Shown in pieces: positions 24,569-33,530 of a stretch of 52,413 bases of DNA. Each line of letters starts with the position of its first letter. The first letter of the stretch is position 1. This DNA is from SURF-32 sp964648365. GTDB taxonomy: Bacteria; Planctomycetota; Phycisphaerae; UBA1845. Both the position numbers and the translations under genes were made by a program. The stretch spans positions 1 to 52,413 of the forward strand of contig CAZYLK010000018.1 of the NCBI GenBank assembly GCA_964648365.1. Reading direction: 5' to 3'. The notes under the pieces were generated by a model. It was not told the DNA's origin. It ran no database searches and saw nothing but the letters and a program-made list of their open reading frames with translations.

Positions 24569-24852
24569 TGTCGGAACACGAACGCGAATCCACGAACGAC
24601 GGCGGCCAGTCGAGCACGAACGGCAAGGGTTTCCAGAAGGATCCGGGCTTCCCCGGCCGCGGACGCCGAGGCGCCTGGACCGGCCCGCTCGTTGACTACA
24701 AGGACATCGAAACGCTGCGGAAGTTCATGACCACCAGCAGCAAGCTGATGTCGCGCAAGCGGTCGGGCACCAACTCGCAGGAGCAGAAGGCGCTCAAGAT
24801 CGCCGTCAAGCGCGCCCGGTTCCTCGCCCTGATTCCCTACGCCGGCTCCTGA
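24568..24852 (+). CDS. rpsR: 30S ribosomal protein S18
   Basis: The 94-residue product ends with the S18 core: VDYKDIETLRKFMTTSSKLM, SRKRSGTNSQEQKALKIAVK and RARFLALIPYAG. It has a longer N-terminal extension (about 35 residues, hydrophilic, Gly/Arg-rich) than most S18 proteins. In the ribosome S18 pairs with S6. The usual rpsF, ssb and rplI neighbours are absent; here it follows a Trm112-like gene. The stop overlaps the end of the convergent gene at 24837-26990 by 16 nt. Confidence 0.95.
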   Translation: MSEHERESTNDGGQSSTNGKGFQKDPGFPGRGRRGAWTGPLVDYKDIETLRKFMTTSSKLMSRKRSGTNSQEQKALKIAVKRARFLALIPYAGS

Positions 24853-26990
24853 ACCCGCGTAACATGTGATCGGATCGACTCGGCGGCCGCAGCGACGACC
24901 GCCGTTTTTCTTGCGCCCTCGTCGAACAATACACCGCCGGGTTCGATCGCGCGACCGTTCCACGTCACCTCCGAACCGCTGCGGTTGACCGCCACCACGC
25001 CGGCCTGGAGACCGATCACCCATTCCAGCAGATGGACGCCCAGGTCCATCAGGCGGATCGAGTGAGCCGGCAGATCGGCCTCGCGCGCCGGAAGTTCGAT
25101 TCGAACGACGTCGGTGCGGTCCGTGGCTGAACCGTCCAGCGGCGCTGCGTTCACCAGGCGCGGATCGGCCGTGACCTCGATCCGCTGATGGATGCGGCGC
25201 CAGGCGAACGACGTTCGATCCCCGCGGGCGGCGCCATCCGCCGCGTCGAAGGTGAACATCTCGGGCGGGCCGAGTCGGGACGCCAGCTCCGGCAGATGGT
25301 TGAAGTAACGGGCGTACCGACCCTTCCGATCCGGAACGACGACGCGGGCAGCGTCACAGCGGACGGCGGCGACGTCGATGATCGCCGCCAGGGGAGAACC
25401 GTCCGACTCGATGGTCGTAGAAAGGGCAGGCGGGCGATCGCGCCGCGTCCAGCCGAATTCAGATTCCCACTCGGCAGCCAGCGGGATCCACGCCAATCGG
25501 AAGCGCGACCCCAGCGCCGTCGCGTAGGGACACTCATCGGGCGACATGCGGACCAGCAGCTTGAACCAGAGGAAGGCGGCGTAGATGCTCTCGACGTCGC
25601 CGCTGACCAGACCGCTGCGGACCAGGATCAGCGGCTTGGGCTTAAGCGGCAGACCGAACGACGCATCGTCAGAGCCGACGGTGACCATCTGATGCGTCAC
25701 CTCCTCCACGGGCACGTCGTCGTCATGCACCACCCAGGCAGCGAGCCGATCCTGCACGTCGCGAATGGACGTACGAAGATCTGTCGCGGTGGGGTGAGGG
25801 ACGACGTACTGGCCGACATGCGTCTGCGTGTGTCCCAGCAGGTTCAACACCAGATACATCGCCAGCGCCGGCTCGCCGTACGTCGTCGGGGCCTCCTCGA
25901 CCGGTTCAATATCGAGCACAACGAGCGCGCCGCGTTCCGTGTCGCGATAGAAGGCGATCGGCCTGTCGGACGTGGCGTCCTGGTTGCACAGCGCCCGCAA
26001 CAGGGTCCGCAGTCCGTGTCGCTGGCAGACCGTTTTGACGGCGCCGGATCGCTTGAACTGCCGTTGGAGGGACCATCCGGGCCGGCGGCCGGTCCATGCA
26101 TAGGCGAAGGCGTCGTTCAGCGCAAAGCCGCGCGTGGGCCAACCCCCCAAAGCCACCTGGGCATGGATCGGATCGTCCTCCTGCTTCACCGTGCGCAGCG
26201 ACGCCTCCAGCCGCGCCAACCTGGCAAAGGCCGGTGTCGAGATGATGACGATCCGATCGGCCGCCAGGCGCAGCAGCGCCGGCACGGAGCGGATCGCGCG
26301 CGGCGGGATCCCATCGGGCAGTATCAGCGCCTGCGATGCCGCCAGTGACGTTGCAGGATCACTCGACGCGGCTGTGCGGACGTTCTCAGGCCCCAGCGCG
26401 CGGCCCAGCAGGTCGATCAGCCGGCGATCCCCGGCCTCCGTACAGACGGTCACGGTTCGCGCGACCAGCGGGGGCGCCATGCGCCACGGCGCCGGGGGCG
26501 CGGCGATGACGTGGCTGACGTGCTCGGGTTCGATGATCTCGAGCAGGCAAACGTCTTCGACCTGCGCCCAGCCGGTCGCGCCGCGAATACCGACACCGAC
26601 GACGAGTTGCCGAACCCCCGCACCCGTCTCGTAGTACGTCCGTATCGTGATCGGCTCGACGGCCGTGTGAATCGGCGGAGTGGAACGCGCGGCCGCACCG
26701 CCGCGGCCCTGTGGACGGACGCTCAGGACGACGCCCGCGTTCCCGTCGCTGCCCTCGACGCGACAGGTCAGAACGACCTCGACGCGGTAGTGCGTGTCCG
26801 GCTTGACGGCGATGACCTGTTCGACGCGCGAGGCGCCCGACGGTCCGGCGGCCGTCAGTTGCAGCCCCCGGTTGCGCTCCCGCGTCCATCCGGAACCTCG
26901 GCCGGAGCCGCTCCACGTCCAGTATCTCGGTTCGCTTGCGCCGAGCCGAAAGTCGGCGTTACGAACCTTGTTCAGAGGGGCTGACGCCAC
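24837..26990 (-). CDS. Large hypothetical protein with an N-terminal carbohydrate-binding-like domain
   Basis: The 717-residue product starts (about 8-150) with a jelly-roll-like domain: NADFRLGASEPRYWTWSGSG, TRERNRGLQLTAAG, HYRVEVVLTCRVEG, the layout seen in CBM-type modules. The middle resembles a glutamine-amidotransferase-like or ThuA-like fold (RIVIISTPAFARLARLE, GALVVLDIEPVEEAPTTYGE); this is only an impression. The C-terminal third is unrecognised. There is no signal peptide. The start is GTG 26990 with GGAG seven nt upstream, 11 nt after the stop of the DUF3738-thioredoxin gene, so the two are likely co-transcribed. The 3' end overlaps rpsR by 16 nt. Confidence 0.75.
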   Translation of the reverse strand: MASAPLNKVRNADFRLGASEPRYWTWSGSGRGSGWTRERNRGLQLTAAGPSGASRVEQVIAVKPDTHYRVEVVLTCRVEGSDGNAGVVLSVRPQGRGGAAARSTPPIHTAVEPITIRTYYETGAGVRQLVVGVGIRGATGWAQVEDVCLLEIIEPEHVSHVIAAPPAPWRMAPPLVARTVTVCTEAGDRRLIDLLGRALGPENVRTAASSDPATSLAASQALILPDGIPPRAIRSVPALLRLAADRIVIISTPAFARLARLEASLRTVKQEDDPIHAQVALGGWPTRGFALNDAFAYAWTGRRPGWSLQRQFKRSGAVKTVCQRHGLRTLLRALCNQDATSDRPIAFYRDTERGALVVLDIEPVEEAPTTYGEPALAMYLVLNLLGHTQTHVGQYVVPHPTATDLRTSIRDVQDRLAAWVVHDDDVPVEEVTHQMVTVGSDDASFGLPLKPKPLILVRSGLVSGDVESIYAAFLWFKLLVRMSPDECPYATALGSRFRLAWIPLAAEWESEFGWTRRDRPPALSTTIESDGSPLAAIIDVAAVRCDAARVVVPDRKGRYARYFNHLPELASRLGPPEMFTFDAADGAARGDRTSFAWRRIHQRIEVTADPRLVNAAPLDGSATDRTDVVRIELPAREADLPAHSIRLMDLGVHLLEWVIGLQAGVVAVNRSGSEVTWNGRAIEPGGVLFDEGARKTAVVAAAAESIRSHVTRVQEPA

Positions 26991-27001
26991 GGGCGACTCC
27001 G

Positions 27002-28957
27002 CTATTTCTTCTTGCGTTGACGTTCGGGAACGTCCACGATCACGATCCCGATTTCCCGCTTGCCCGGCTGAAGGCTCAGTCCAAGTTGCGATTCGACGGC
27101 GGCGCGAACCGCCTCCGGCGACTCGCCATCGAGGGTCAGCTTCCAGGAGAACGATCCGTCGAGCTTCGTCTCGTTGACGACGGGCTTGCCCAGGAAGCCT
27201 TCGAGCTGTGTCGCCAGATCCATGAGCGTGCCCGAGTCTGCGGTGAGGACGTTTCTGGGCACGCCGGGGTCCGGCTTGCCGTCGAGCTGGTTGATGTCGA
27301 GCTTCTTCGGCGGCTTCGGCCCGCCCAGTTTGTGTTTCGCCGCGTCAGGGGCAGTCAGCACAAGCACCTCCGACTCCTTCACGTCGCGGCGAACCTCGGG
27401 GTGATAGGTCTGAAGCAGGGCGTCGCGCAGCAGTTCCTGTCGCAGATTCGGTCGATCCTCCGGCGCCATGATCTTGATCCACAGCGGATACACGGGCCAC
27501 GCGCCGCGAACGGACAGCCTCGCGGGCGAGACGCCCCAGGCCGTGGCGACCGCCTGCTTGAAAGGGACGTGCTCGCCCTCCCACAGGTCGCGCTGGGTAT
27601 CGACGTACTCTCGCCGGACGACGGCGACGTGGTCGAGCACCGGTTTGATCATTACCTGGATCACCGGGCGAGCCGGCATGATGGGCCAGTCGTCGGCCAG
27701 ACGCAGCACCGGAAGCAGCCCGGCCCGCTGCGGGATTTCCACCGCCTGCCCGTTGACCAGCTTGAACAACATGCCGGAGGTCAGCAGCGAGGGATCGGTG
27801 TCCGCGACGACGTAACCGCGCTTATCGAAGATCAACGCACGCGGCAGGGCCGTCACCGACAGCGCCTCCCGCAGCTTGCCGTCCGTGTCGACGATGACCG
27901 GCGACGCGAACTTCTTCTCGGCGAACATCGGCTTGAGTTCGGCCTCGGTGTGCGGCGTGACGTAGGCGAAGGCGATGGGTTGATCCGCCAGGCTCTTGAC
28001 GATGGGGTTCATCGTGTCCAGCGCCCGGACGTTCGGCTCCCACTGTGACATCCAGAACGTCAGCACGCGCCAGTCACGGGGCCACTTCGCCGGGTCCATC
28101 GGCTCGCCGTCGGGATCGAGCATTTTTTCCGGCTGCGGCAGCGACGGGGGGGGCGGGGACGTCACCAGCAGCCACTCGACCACCTTTTTTTTCATCTGCA
28201 AGTCGAGACCCAGTTCGCTTTTCAGCGCGGCCGCGATCGTCGACGCCTTGCCGTCGCCAAGATCGATCGTGAAGTCGAACCGGCCGTCCAGACGGGTGCG
28301 GTCGTTGATGTCGGCGTCGAGCTTTTTCGAGAGCCACTCACACAGCTCCGCCATCGTCGCAGCGCGGCCGGTCAGCCGCGTCTCGTCGAGCGTCAGCGCC
28401 GGCGCGCCCGCGCCGTCCGCCGTCTTGAGCTTGTCCTTCGCAGCATCCAGCGCCTTGAGCGTGCAGGACATCGCGTCGCGGGTTTCGTAGCGGGCCGAGA
28501 CGTTCAAGGCCGTTTCGACGCCTCGCCGGGCGATGGGAAGGACGAGGTCCGGCTGATCGTCCGGCGCAGCGGCCGCGAGGTTGAACCGCTGCATGTCCAG
28601 CGGCAGGTCGCAGACGATGTGATTCGGCTTGACGCCAAAGACGTTGGCGAAAATATCGCGCCAGGTGCCGCCCTCGATGGTCATGGCACCGGGCCGCTCG
28701 ACGATGGACATGCCGGTCTCGTCGCTGGGTCGAATCGTAAAGTGGAACTCGGGGAACTCGCCCGCATGGTCGCCGGGTTCGCGGCCGGGCGTGTTGGCGT
28801 GACGAACGACGGGCCTGCGCTGCGACGACTCGGCGTCGGAAGTCGGCGGTGGCGGCGGCGGGTCGTTGAGCATCTGGGCCGCGGCGGCGCCGGCGGCGGG
28901 CATCCACAGCAGGGAGAGCAGTCCACAGAGGAGCGTTCGCGTACGTCGCAACAGCAT
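27002..28957 (-). CDS. Exported DUF3738 (TIGR03435)-type protein with an internal thioredoxin-like domain
   Basis: The 651-residue product has a signal peptide (LLCGLLSLLWMPAAGAAAA). Two regions match the DUF3738 pattern. The first is about 68-267 (TIEGGTWRDIFANVFGVKP, RTRLDGRFDFTIDLGD, LKSELGLDLQMKKKVVEWLL). The second is about 430-645 (ETKLDGSFSWKLTLDG, VESQLGLSLQPGKREIGIVI). Between them, about 285-400, lies a thioredoxin-like domain (DWRVLTFWMSQWEPNVRALD, SPVIVDTDGKLREAL, LPRALIFDKRGYVV), but the CxxC is replaced by Q-W-E-P, so it lacks disulfide redox chemistry. ATG 28957 is supported by AAGGAA upstream. It is the second gene in a probable three-gene run with the PQQ-TPR gene. Confidence 0.8.
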   Translation of the reverse strand: MLLRRTRTLLCGLLSLLWMPAAGAAAAQMLNDPPPPPPTSDAESSQRRPVVRHANTPGREPGDHAGEFPEFHFTIRPSDETGMSIVERPGAMTIEGGTWRDIFANVFGVKPNHIVCDLPLDMQRFNLAAAAPDDQPDLVLPIARRGVETALNVSARYETRDAMSCTLKALDAAKDKLKTADGAGAPALTLDETRLTGRAATMAELCEWLSKKLDADINDRTRLDGRFDFTIDLGDGKASTIAAALKSELGLDLQMKKKVVEWLLVTSPPPPSLPQPEKMLDPDGEPMDPAKWPRDWRVLTFWMSQWEPNVRALDTMNPIVKSLADQPIAFAYVTPHTEAELKPMFAEKKFASPVIVDTDGKLREALSVTALPRALIFDKRGYVVADTDPSLLTSGMLFKLVNGQAVEIPQRAGLLPVLRLADDWPIMPARPVIQVMIKPVLDHVAVVRREYVDTQRDLWEGEHVPFKQAVATAWGVSPARLSVRGAWPVYPLWIKIMAPEDRPNLRQELLRDALLQTYHPEVRRDVKESEVLVLTAPDAAKHKLGGPKPPKKLDINQLDGKPDPGVPRNVLTADSGTLMDLATQLEGFLGKPVVNETKLDGSFSWKLTLDGESPEAVRAAVESQLGLSLQPGKREIGIVIVDVPERQRKKK

Positions 28958-29122
28958 GTCAGTTCCTTCGCACCTTCGCTTACGAGCCGGTTGCGCCCGC
29001 GCAGACGAAACCGGCCGGGCGTGCGCACAGCCCACCATAACCGATTGACGGCCATACGCTCAAACTTGTGACCGACGTGCTCCGGGCGCGGCCACCGTGT
29101 TGTCGTGGAGTAATCTTTCCGC

Positions 29123-32100
29123 CTACGGCCGCTGACCGGTCGGCCGTGCGGGCTGGGTGCTTCCGGTATTCGACCAGCCAGTGATGGTCTGGCGGTCCTG
29201 AACCACCACGGCGTCCTGCGTGACGACCAGGGCGCGTGGTTCGGCGACGCCGTCGAGACGGAGGACGCCTCCGTCGGCGGGCACAAGGCCGCTGGCGTTG
29301 CGGTGGTCGTAGGCGATCAACACCGGCTCGGCCGTGCCTTCCCCGGGTTCGTGGAGTACGAGCACATACGCGCCGGTGACGGCCCGGAACGTAAAGTTCG
29401 GATCGTCGGGCGTGGTTCCGTGCCACAGAAGCTGGCCGGAGATGCCGTCGAGGGCGTTGATCGACTGGCTGGTGGCGACGATCAGGTTGCCGTCCTGGAG
29501 GGAGAGGTTCAGGCCGGTCTCGCGGCGCGGCGTCAGGGGCGGCGAGCGCCAGAGCACCGCGCCGTCGACGAGGCTGAGCTTGGTAATCGCGCGGCCGTCG
29601 GCGCTCATGTACAGCCCGTCGACGTCGGCCTGGATCGACGCATTGCGGATGCGCCCGCCGGTTTCGACGACCCATCTGCGCCGGCCGGAATCCGGATCAA
29701 AGGCCGCCACCGTGTCCGCCGCGAAGGCGAGCACCTGGCCGTCCAGCGTGATCGAAAGCTGGTCAATGCGCGGCAGGGCCGACGCGTCGAGCACCGCGAC
29801 GTCATCGCCGGTTGCGGCATCAAGCACGCAGATTCCCGTCTTGCCGGATTCGCCGCGGGCGTCGAAGGCGACGTAGTCGCGCGAGGCGGCGATCCGGTCA
29901 TCCGGCGGCGGGTCGAGCCGGCGCGACCAGCGGACGTCGCCGGTGGTCAGGTCGACGGCGGTGATCTCGCCGCCGCGCCGCACGCCGACGAGCAGATCGC
30001 CGGCGACGTCAAACGCCGTCCAGGCCGGCAGGTGCTCCCAGTCTCCGTGCTCGTCTTCGAGTTCGGGGGGGGGCTGGCCGAGGCTCCAGAGTTTTCGCCC
30101 GTCCGACGGATCGAGCGCCAGCAGCACGTACCGGGTGGCGAACACGGCCGCATCGGCCCGCTGCAGCAGGAGCTCGGGGGGGGCGTGAACCGGCAGCGCC
30201 GTATCCCAGGCGTCCTGACCCGTACGCGGATCGTGCCCGCGCAGGCCGTCGCGTGAGAAGGTCCAGAATCGCGTCCACGTCATGGACGGCGCCTCGACGA
30301 AGCGCGGCGCCAGCAGGGCGACGTCGGCGTCGAAGGTGCGGGTGAAGCGGTGGTCGAGCGGCAGGGCGACCCGCGGCCGCGACGGCTCGATCTGCCGACG
30401 CACCGAGTCCAGCCGGGCCGCGTATTCACGGAAGGTCAGCCGCCGCGCGCCCACGTCGATGACGGCGCTGGGAAACTCCCGCGCCGCCTTGGAGAGCCAC
30501 AGCCACGCGTCGGTCCGCCGCCCAGCCTTTTCGTAGGCGTCGGCAATCCGGCGGATCAGGTTGGGGCGGTCGACGAGTTCAAGATAGCCGTAATAGGCTT
30601 CGCGATAGAGGCGCGCGGCCGCCAGTGCGTCGGTCGCGGTCAGGTGCAGGTCGCCGCGTGCGATGACGGCGCGCGGCGCCGCCTGGGCGTTGGGATAGAC
30701 CTGCACGATTCGAATCATGCCCGCCTCGTCGCCGGCCGCCGTCGCGGCCGCCAGGGCCCGATCGGCATCGGCGTCGAAAGAGGCGTACACGCTGCGGCCG
30801 TGCTGGCGGATAAGGTGCGCAATCTCGGAGCGGGCCAGCACGTCTGCCTGACCGGCGTCCGGTGCGTCCCCGGCCGGCAGGTCGCGCAGCGAGCGATCCA
30901 GGAGAATCTGTTGATAGAGGCGGACGGCACGCTGCGGCTCGGCCAGCGTCTCGAACCAGGCGGCGAAGCGCAGCCGATAGCGCAGGTGATCCGCGGCCGT
31001 CAGGGCGAACCGCTGAGCAAGGTCGAACAGCACGTCGAGCCGGGCGACGGTGATCCCGCCGCGATCGATCAGCGCCTCGGCCGTCGCCAGGACGTCGCCG
31101 AAGACGCGGGTCGCCGTTTCGCTTGCCGGCGCGGCCGGTGCAGCGTCCATGCGCCGGACGGCCTCGATGAGCGCCTCTTCCGCTTCGACCCAGTCCCCCC
31201 CCCGCAGGGCGGTTTCGGCAAACTCCAGCGCGGGGATCGGATCGTTCGGCGCCGCGGCCATGCTCGCCTGAAGCTGGCTCCAGATCGTCTGTTTGCGTAC
31301 GTAGGCGGAAACGGCCTCGTCTCCGGCGACGATGAGCATGTCGTCGAGCGGCAGCAGGTTTCCGCCCCGCCCGGAAGCGTCCCACGGGGCGTCGGAGCGG
31401 CGCCCGTCGATCAGGCGATAGGTGCTCAGCCCGTCGTGCATCGGAATCAGCAGGCGGTCATCCAGTGCGAGGCCCCGGCCGCCGACCGCCGTCGGGTCCG
31501 GCAGGTCGGCGGTCCACACCAGGCGCCGTTCGCGCACGTCGAACGCGAGCACACGGTCGCCCACAGCGTAGAGCACGTCATCGTGAAGACCCAGGAGCGT
31601 CACCGCGGCGCCCCACGGCGCCACATCGACCGAGTCGATCAAAGCGCCGCTGCCGGCATCGAGCGCGAGCAGAACGTCGCCGTCCAGCGGAAGGACGAAC
31701 ACGCGATCGCCGTCGAGGATGGGCGCGTTGTGGTGCCAGGGGCGAAGCTGGCGATGCGTCAATCGCCGCGACGGATCCTCGGAGCGTTCGTAGAGCCGCA
31801 GCCAGCGGACCTCCCCGTCTCCGGCGGAGACGCAGGCGACGGTGCCGAGGTTGGTGGCGACGTAGATCCGCTCGCCGCGCATGGCCGCCATCGCGGCGGC
31901 CGCCCGCCCGCGACCGGTCAGGCCGGTGGACGCGCTGCCCAGGTGGGTGCGCTCCTCGAAGGCGCCGTCGGACGCCCGGAAGCGGTAGAGATAGCAATCT
32001 TCAAAATCGAACGTGCGCCGTCGGCGGGCGATAATGTAGACGTGCCCGTGGGCGACGATCGGAGCGGTATCGAAGGTGATGTCTTCGAGCACGTCGGCGA

Positions 32101-33361
32101 AGCGTTCCTGATCGGCGCGCCAGATACGCTCGCCCCGCCGGGCGTCGAGGCACAGCAGGGCGGAGGCGGTATGCTCGCTGGTCAGGTCGAAGTAGGCCGG
32201 CGCAATGCGCGTCACGGCGGCATAAACGCGGCCGGACGCATACGTCGGTGCGTACCAGGCCGGTGATATCGAATCGAAATCCTCCGCTCTCGGGGGGGGG
32301 ACGGCGTCGTCGGTGTGCTCCCACAATACGCGGCCTGAGGTGCGATCAAGCGCGACGATCACCGGTCCGCGCTGGGCGATGATCATCGACTGCGTGGCGA
32401 TGGGTGAAATCGAGATGAGCCGGTCGCGGTCGCCGTCGTGGAGACGCGACGACTGACGGTCGTCTCCGCTCCGCTCGATGCCCTGGGACACGGAGTCGTC
32501 GAAGCGTTGACGCCAGAGCAGGCCGGGCTGATCGACGGGGCAGGAGGCGATGAGATTTCGCGCGGCGCTGCCGCCGAAGGTCGACCAGGGGGCGCGCTGC
32601 GGCTCAAGCCGGAACGACCGGTCGAGCGCATCCGCCACGGCCTCCCGGAGGGGTCGGCGTCGTCCCAGCCAATCGACACTCGCGTCGGGATGGCCGGCGA
32701 GAATCCGTTCCACGGCTGCGTCGGCATCGGCGCGGCGGCCCTCGATCGCGATCAGAAGCGCCAGCTTGCCGCCGAACGTCGCGGTGTACGAGGCACGATC
32801 CGGGTGTCGATCGAGCACGTCCTGCCACAACCGTCGCGCGAGCGGGACGTTTCCCTGCTCCAGCGCGGTCAGGGCGATGGCGTCCGCCGCGGCGGGCGCT
32901 GTCGGCAGGCAGAAGTAAGACTCAAGGACATCGAGCCGCTCGAACAGATCAAGGGCGGCGGATTCCTGAAGCGCCCGGCCGCCGGTGCGTTCGTAAAGTC
33001 GCCGGTAGGTCGCCATGCCTGCCGGGGGCCACGCCGCGATTCGATCACTGATCAGCCGCCGCAAGCCGACGTACAGATCGGGTTCGATTTCGACCAGCCG
33101 ATCGCCGAAACGGTCGCAGGCTCCTTGCAACAGCGCCGCGGCTTCGCCGAACTGCTGTTGCTCGACAAGCCGGCCGGCCCGTTCGATGGCGTCCGCGGCG
33201 TCGAAACTGTCGTTGAGGTAGACGTCAACGGCCGGCCCACCGGCGTTCGGATCCCCGGCCGGCACCGGCGCCTGCGCGGCGACGTACCCCGTCAGCAGCA
33301 GCGCGACGAGCGTCGCGAGCCGGCGCGTAGCTTTTTCTTGATGTCCCCGGCGCCACCGCAT
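29123..33361 (-). CDS. Exported PQQ-type beta-propeller and TPR protein
   Basis: This 1412-residue secreted protein starts with a signal peptide (ATLVALLLTGYVAAQA). After a helical TPR-like part (about 50-250) comes the first PQQ-like propeller (about 260-720; blades such as VIVALDRTSGRVLWEH, ALLCLDARRGERIWR, LLALDAGSGALIDSV). A second helical region follows (about 730-1010), then a second propeller (about 1040-1400; YVLLALDPSDGRKLWSLG, ITAVDLTTGDVRWSRR, INALDGISGQLLWHG). No quinoprotein active-site residues could be assigned; such proteins often act as scaffolds. ATG 33361 is chosen over 33397 because it leaves a shorter signal peptide. It probably starts a run with the DUF3738 and 24837 genes. 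Confidence 0.85.
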   Translation of the reverse strand: MRWRRGHQEKATRRLATLVALLLTGYVAAQAPVPAGDPNAGGPAVDVYLNDSFDAADAIERAGRLVEQQQFGEAAALLQGACDRFGDRLVEIEPDLYVGLRRLISDRIAAWPPAGMATYRRLYERTGGRALQESAALDLFERLDVLESYFCLPTAPAAADAIALTALEQGNVPLARRLWQDVLDRHPDRASYTATFGGKLALLIAIEGRRADADAAVERILAGHPDASVDWLGRRRPLREAVADALDRSFRLEPQRAPWSTFGGSAARNLIASCPVDQPGLLWRQRFDDSVSQGIERSGDDRQSSRLHDGDRDRLISISPIATQSMIIAQRGPVIVALDRTSGRVLWEHTDDAVPPPRAEDFDSISPAWYAPTYASGRVYAAVTRIAPAYFDLTSEHTASALLCLDARRGERIWRADQERFADVLEDITFDTAPIVAHGHVYIIARRRRTFDFEDCYLYRFRASDGAFEERTHLGSASTGLTGRGRAAAAMAAMRGERIYVATNLGTVACVSAGDGEVRWLRLYERSEDPSRRLTHRQLRPWHHNAPILDGDRVFVLPLDGDVLLALDAGSGALIDSVDVAPWGAAVTLLGLHDDVLYAVGDRVLAFDVRERRLVWTADLPDPTAVGGRGLALDDRLLIPMHDGLSTYRLIDGRRSDAPWDASGRGGNLLPLDDMLIVAGDEAVSAYVRKQTIWSQLQASMAAAPNDPIPALEFAETALRGGDWVEAEEALIEAVRRMDAAPAAPASETATRVFGDVLATAEALIDRGGITVARLDVLFDLAQRFALTAADHLRYRLRFAAWFETLAEPQRAVRLYQQILLDRSLRDLPAGDAPDAGQADVLARSEIAHLIRQHGRSVYASFDADADRALAAATAAGDEAGMIRIVQVYPNAQAAPRAVIARGDLHLTATDALAAARLYREAYYGYLELVDRPNLIRRIADAYEKAGRRTDAWLWLSKAAREFPSAVIDVGARRLTFREYAARLDSVRRQIEPSRPRVALPLDHRFTRTFDADVALLAPRFVEAPSMTWTRFWTFSRDGLRGHDPRTGQDAWDTALPVHAPPELLLQRADAAVFATRYVLLALDPSDGRKLWSLGQPPPELEDEHGDWEHLPAWTAFDVAGDLLVGVRRGGEITAVDLTTGDVRWSRRLDPPPDDRIAASRDYVAFDARGESGKTGICVLDAATGDDVAVLDASALPRIDQLSITLDGQVLAFAADTVAAFDPDSGRRRWVVETGGRIRNASIQADVDGLYMSADGRAITKLSLVDGAVLWRSPPLTPRRETGLNLSLQDGNLIVATSQSINALDGISGQLLWHGTTPDDPNFTFRAVTGAYVLVLHEPGEGTAEPVLIAYDHRNASGLVPADGGVLRLDGVAEPRALVVTQDAVVVQDRQTITGWSNTGSTQPARPTGQRP

Positions 33362-33439
33362 CGCGGCACATCCCCCAGTCTCAACCTTACGTCTCACCCA
33401 TCGGAGCCGTCACGCCTAAGCGCGCGTCGTCTCCCCTAC

Positions 33440-33530
33440 GTGCCTCCGTCCCTTCCTCCCTCTTCGTGCCTTCGTGCCTCCGTGCCTTCCTTCCGTGCCT
33501 CCGTGCCTTCCTCCCCCCTCACTCAAAATA
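33440..33530. repeat. Low-complexity CCTCCGTGCCTTC-type simple repeats
   Basis: Short units such as TGCCTTC, CGTGCCTCC and CCTTCCTCC are repeated imperfectly in the 157-nt gap between the mtnP stop and the PQQ-TPR start. They continue to the mtnP stop codon region. They resemble slippage-made simple sequence, like the CTCCCTGA run at 6861. No gene or signal is evident. Confidence 0.6.

Noticed and set aside
30350..32266. 638-codon plus open frame
   Set aside because: It is antisense to the PQQ-TPR protein, whose blade repeats are clear.
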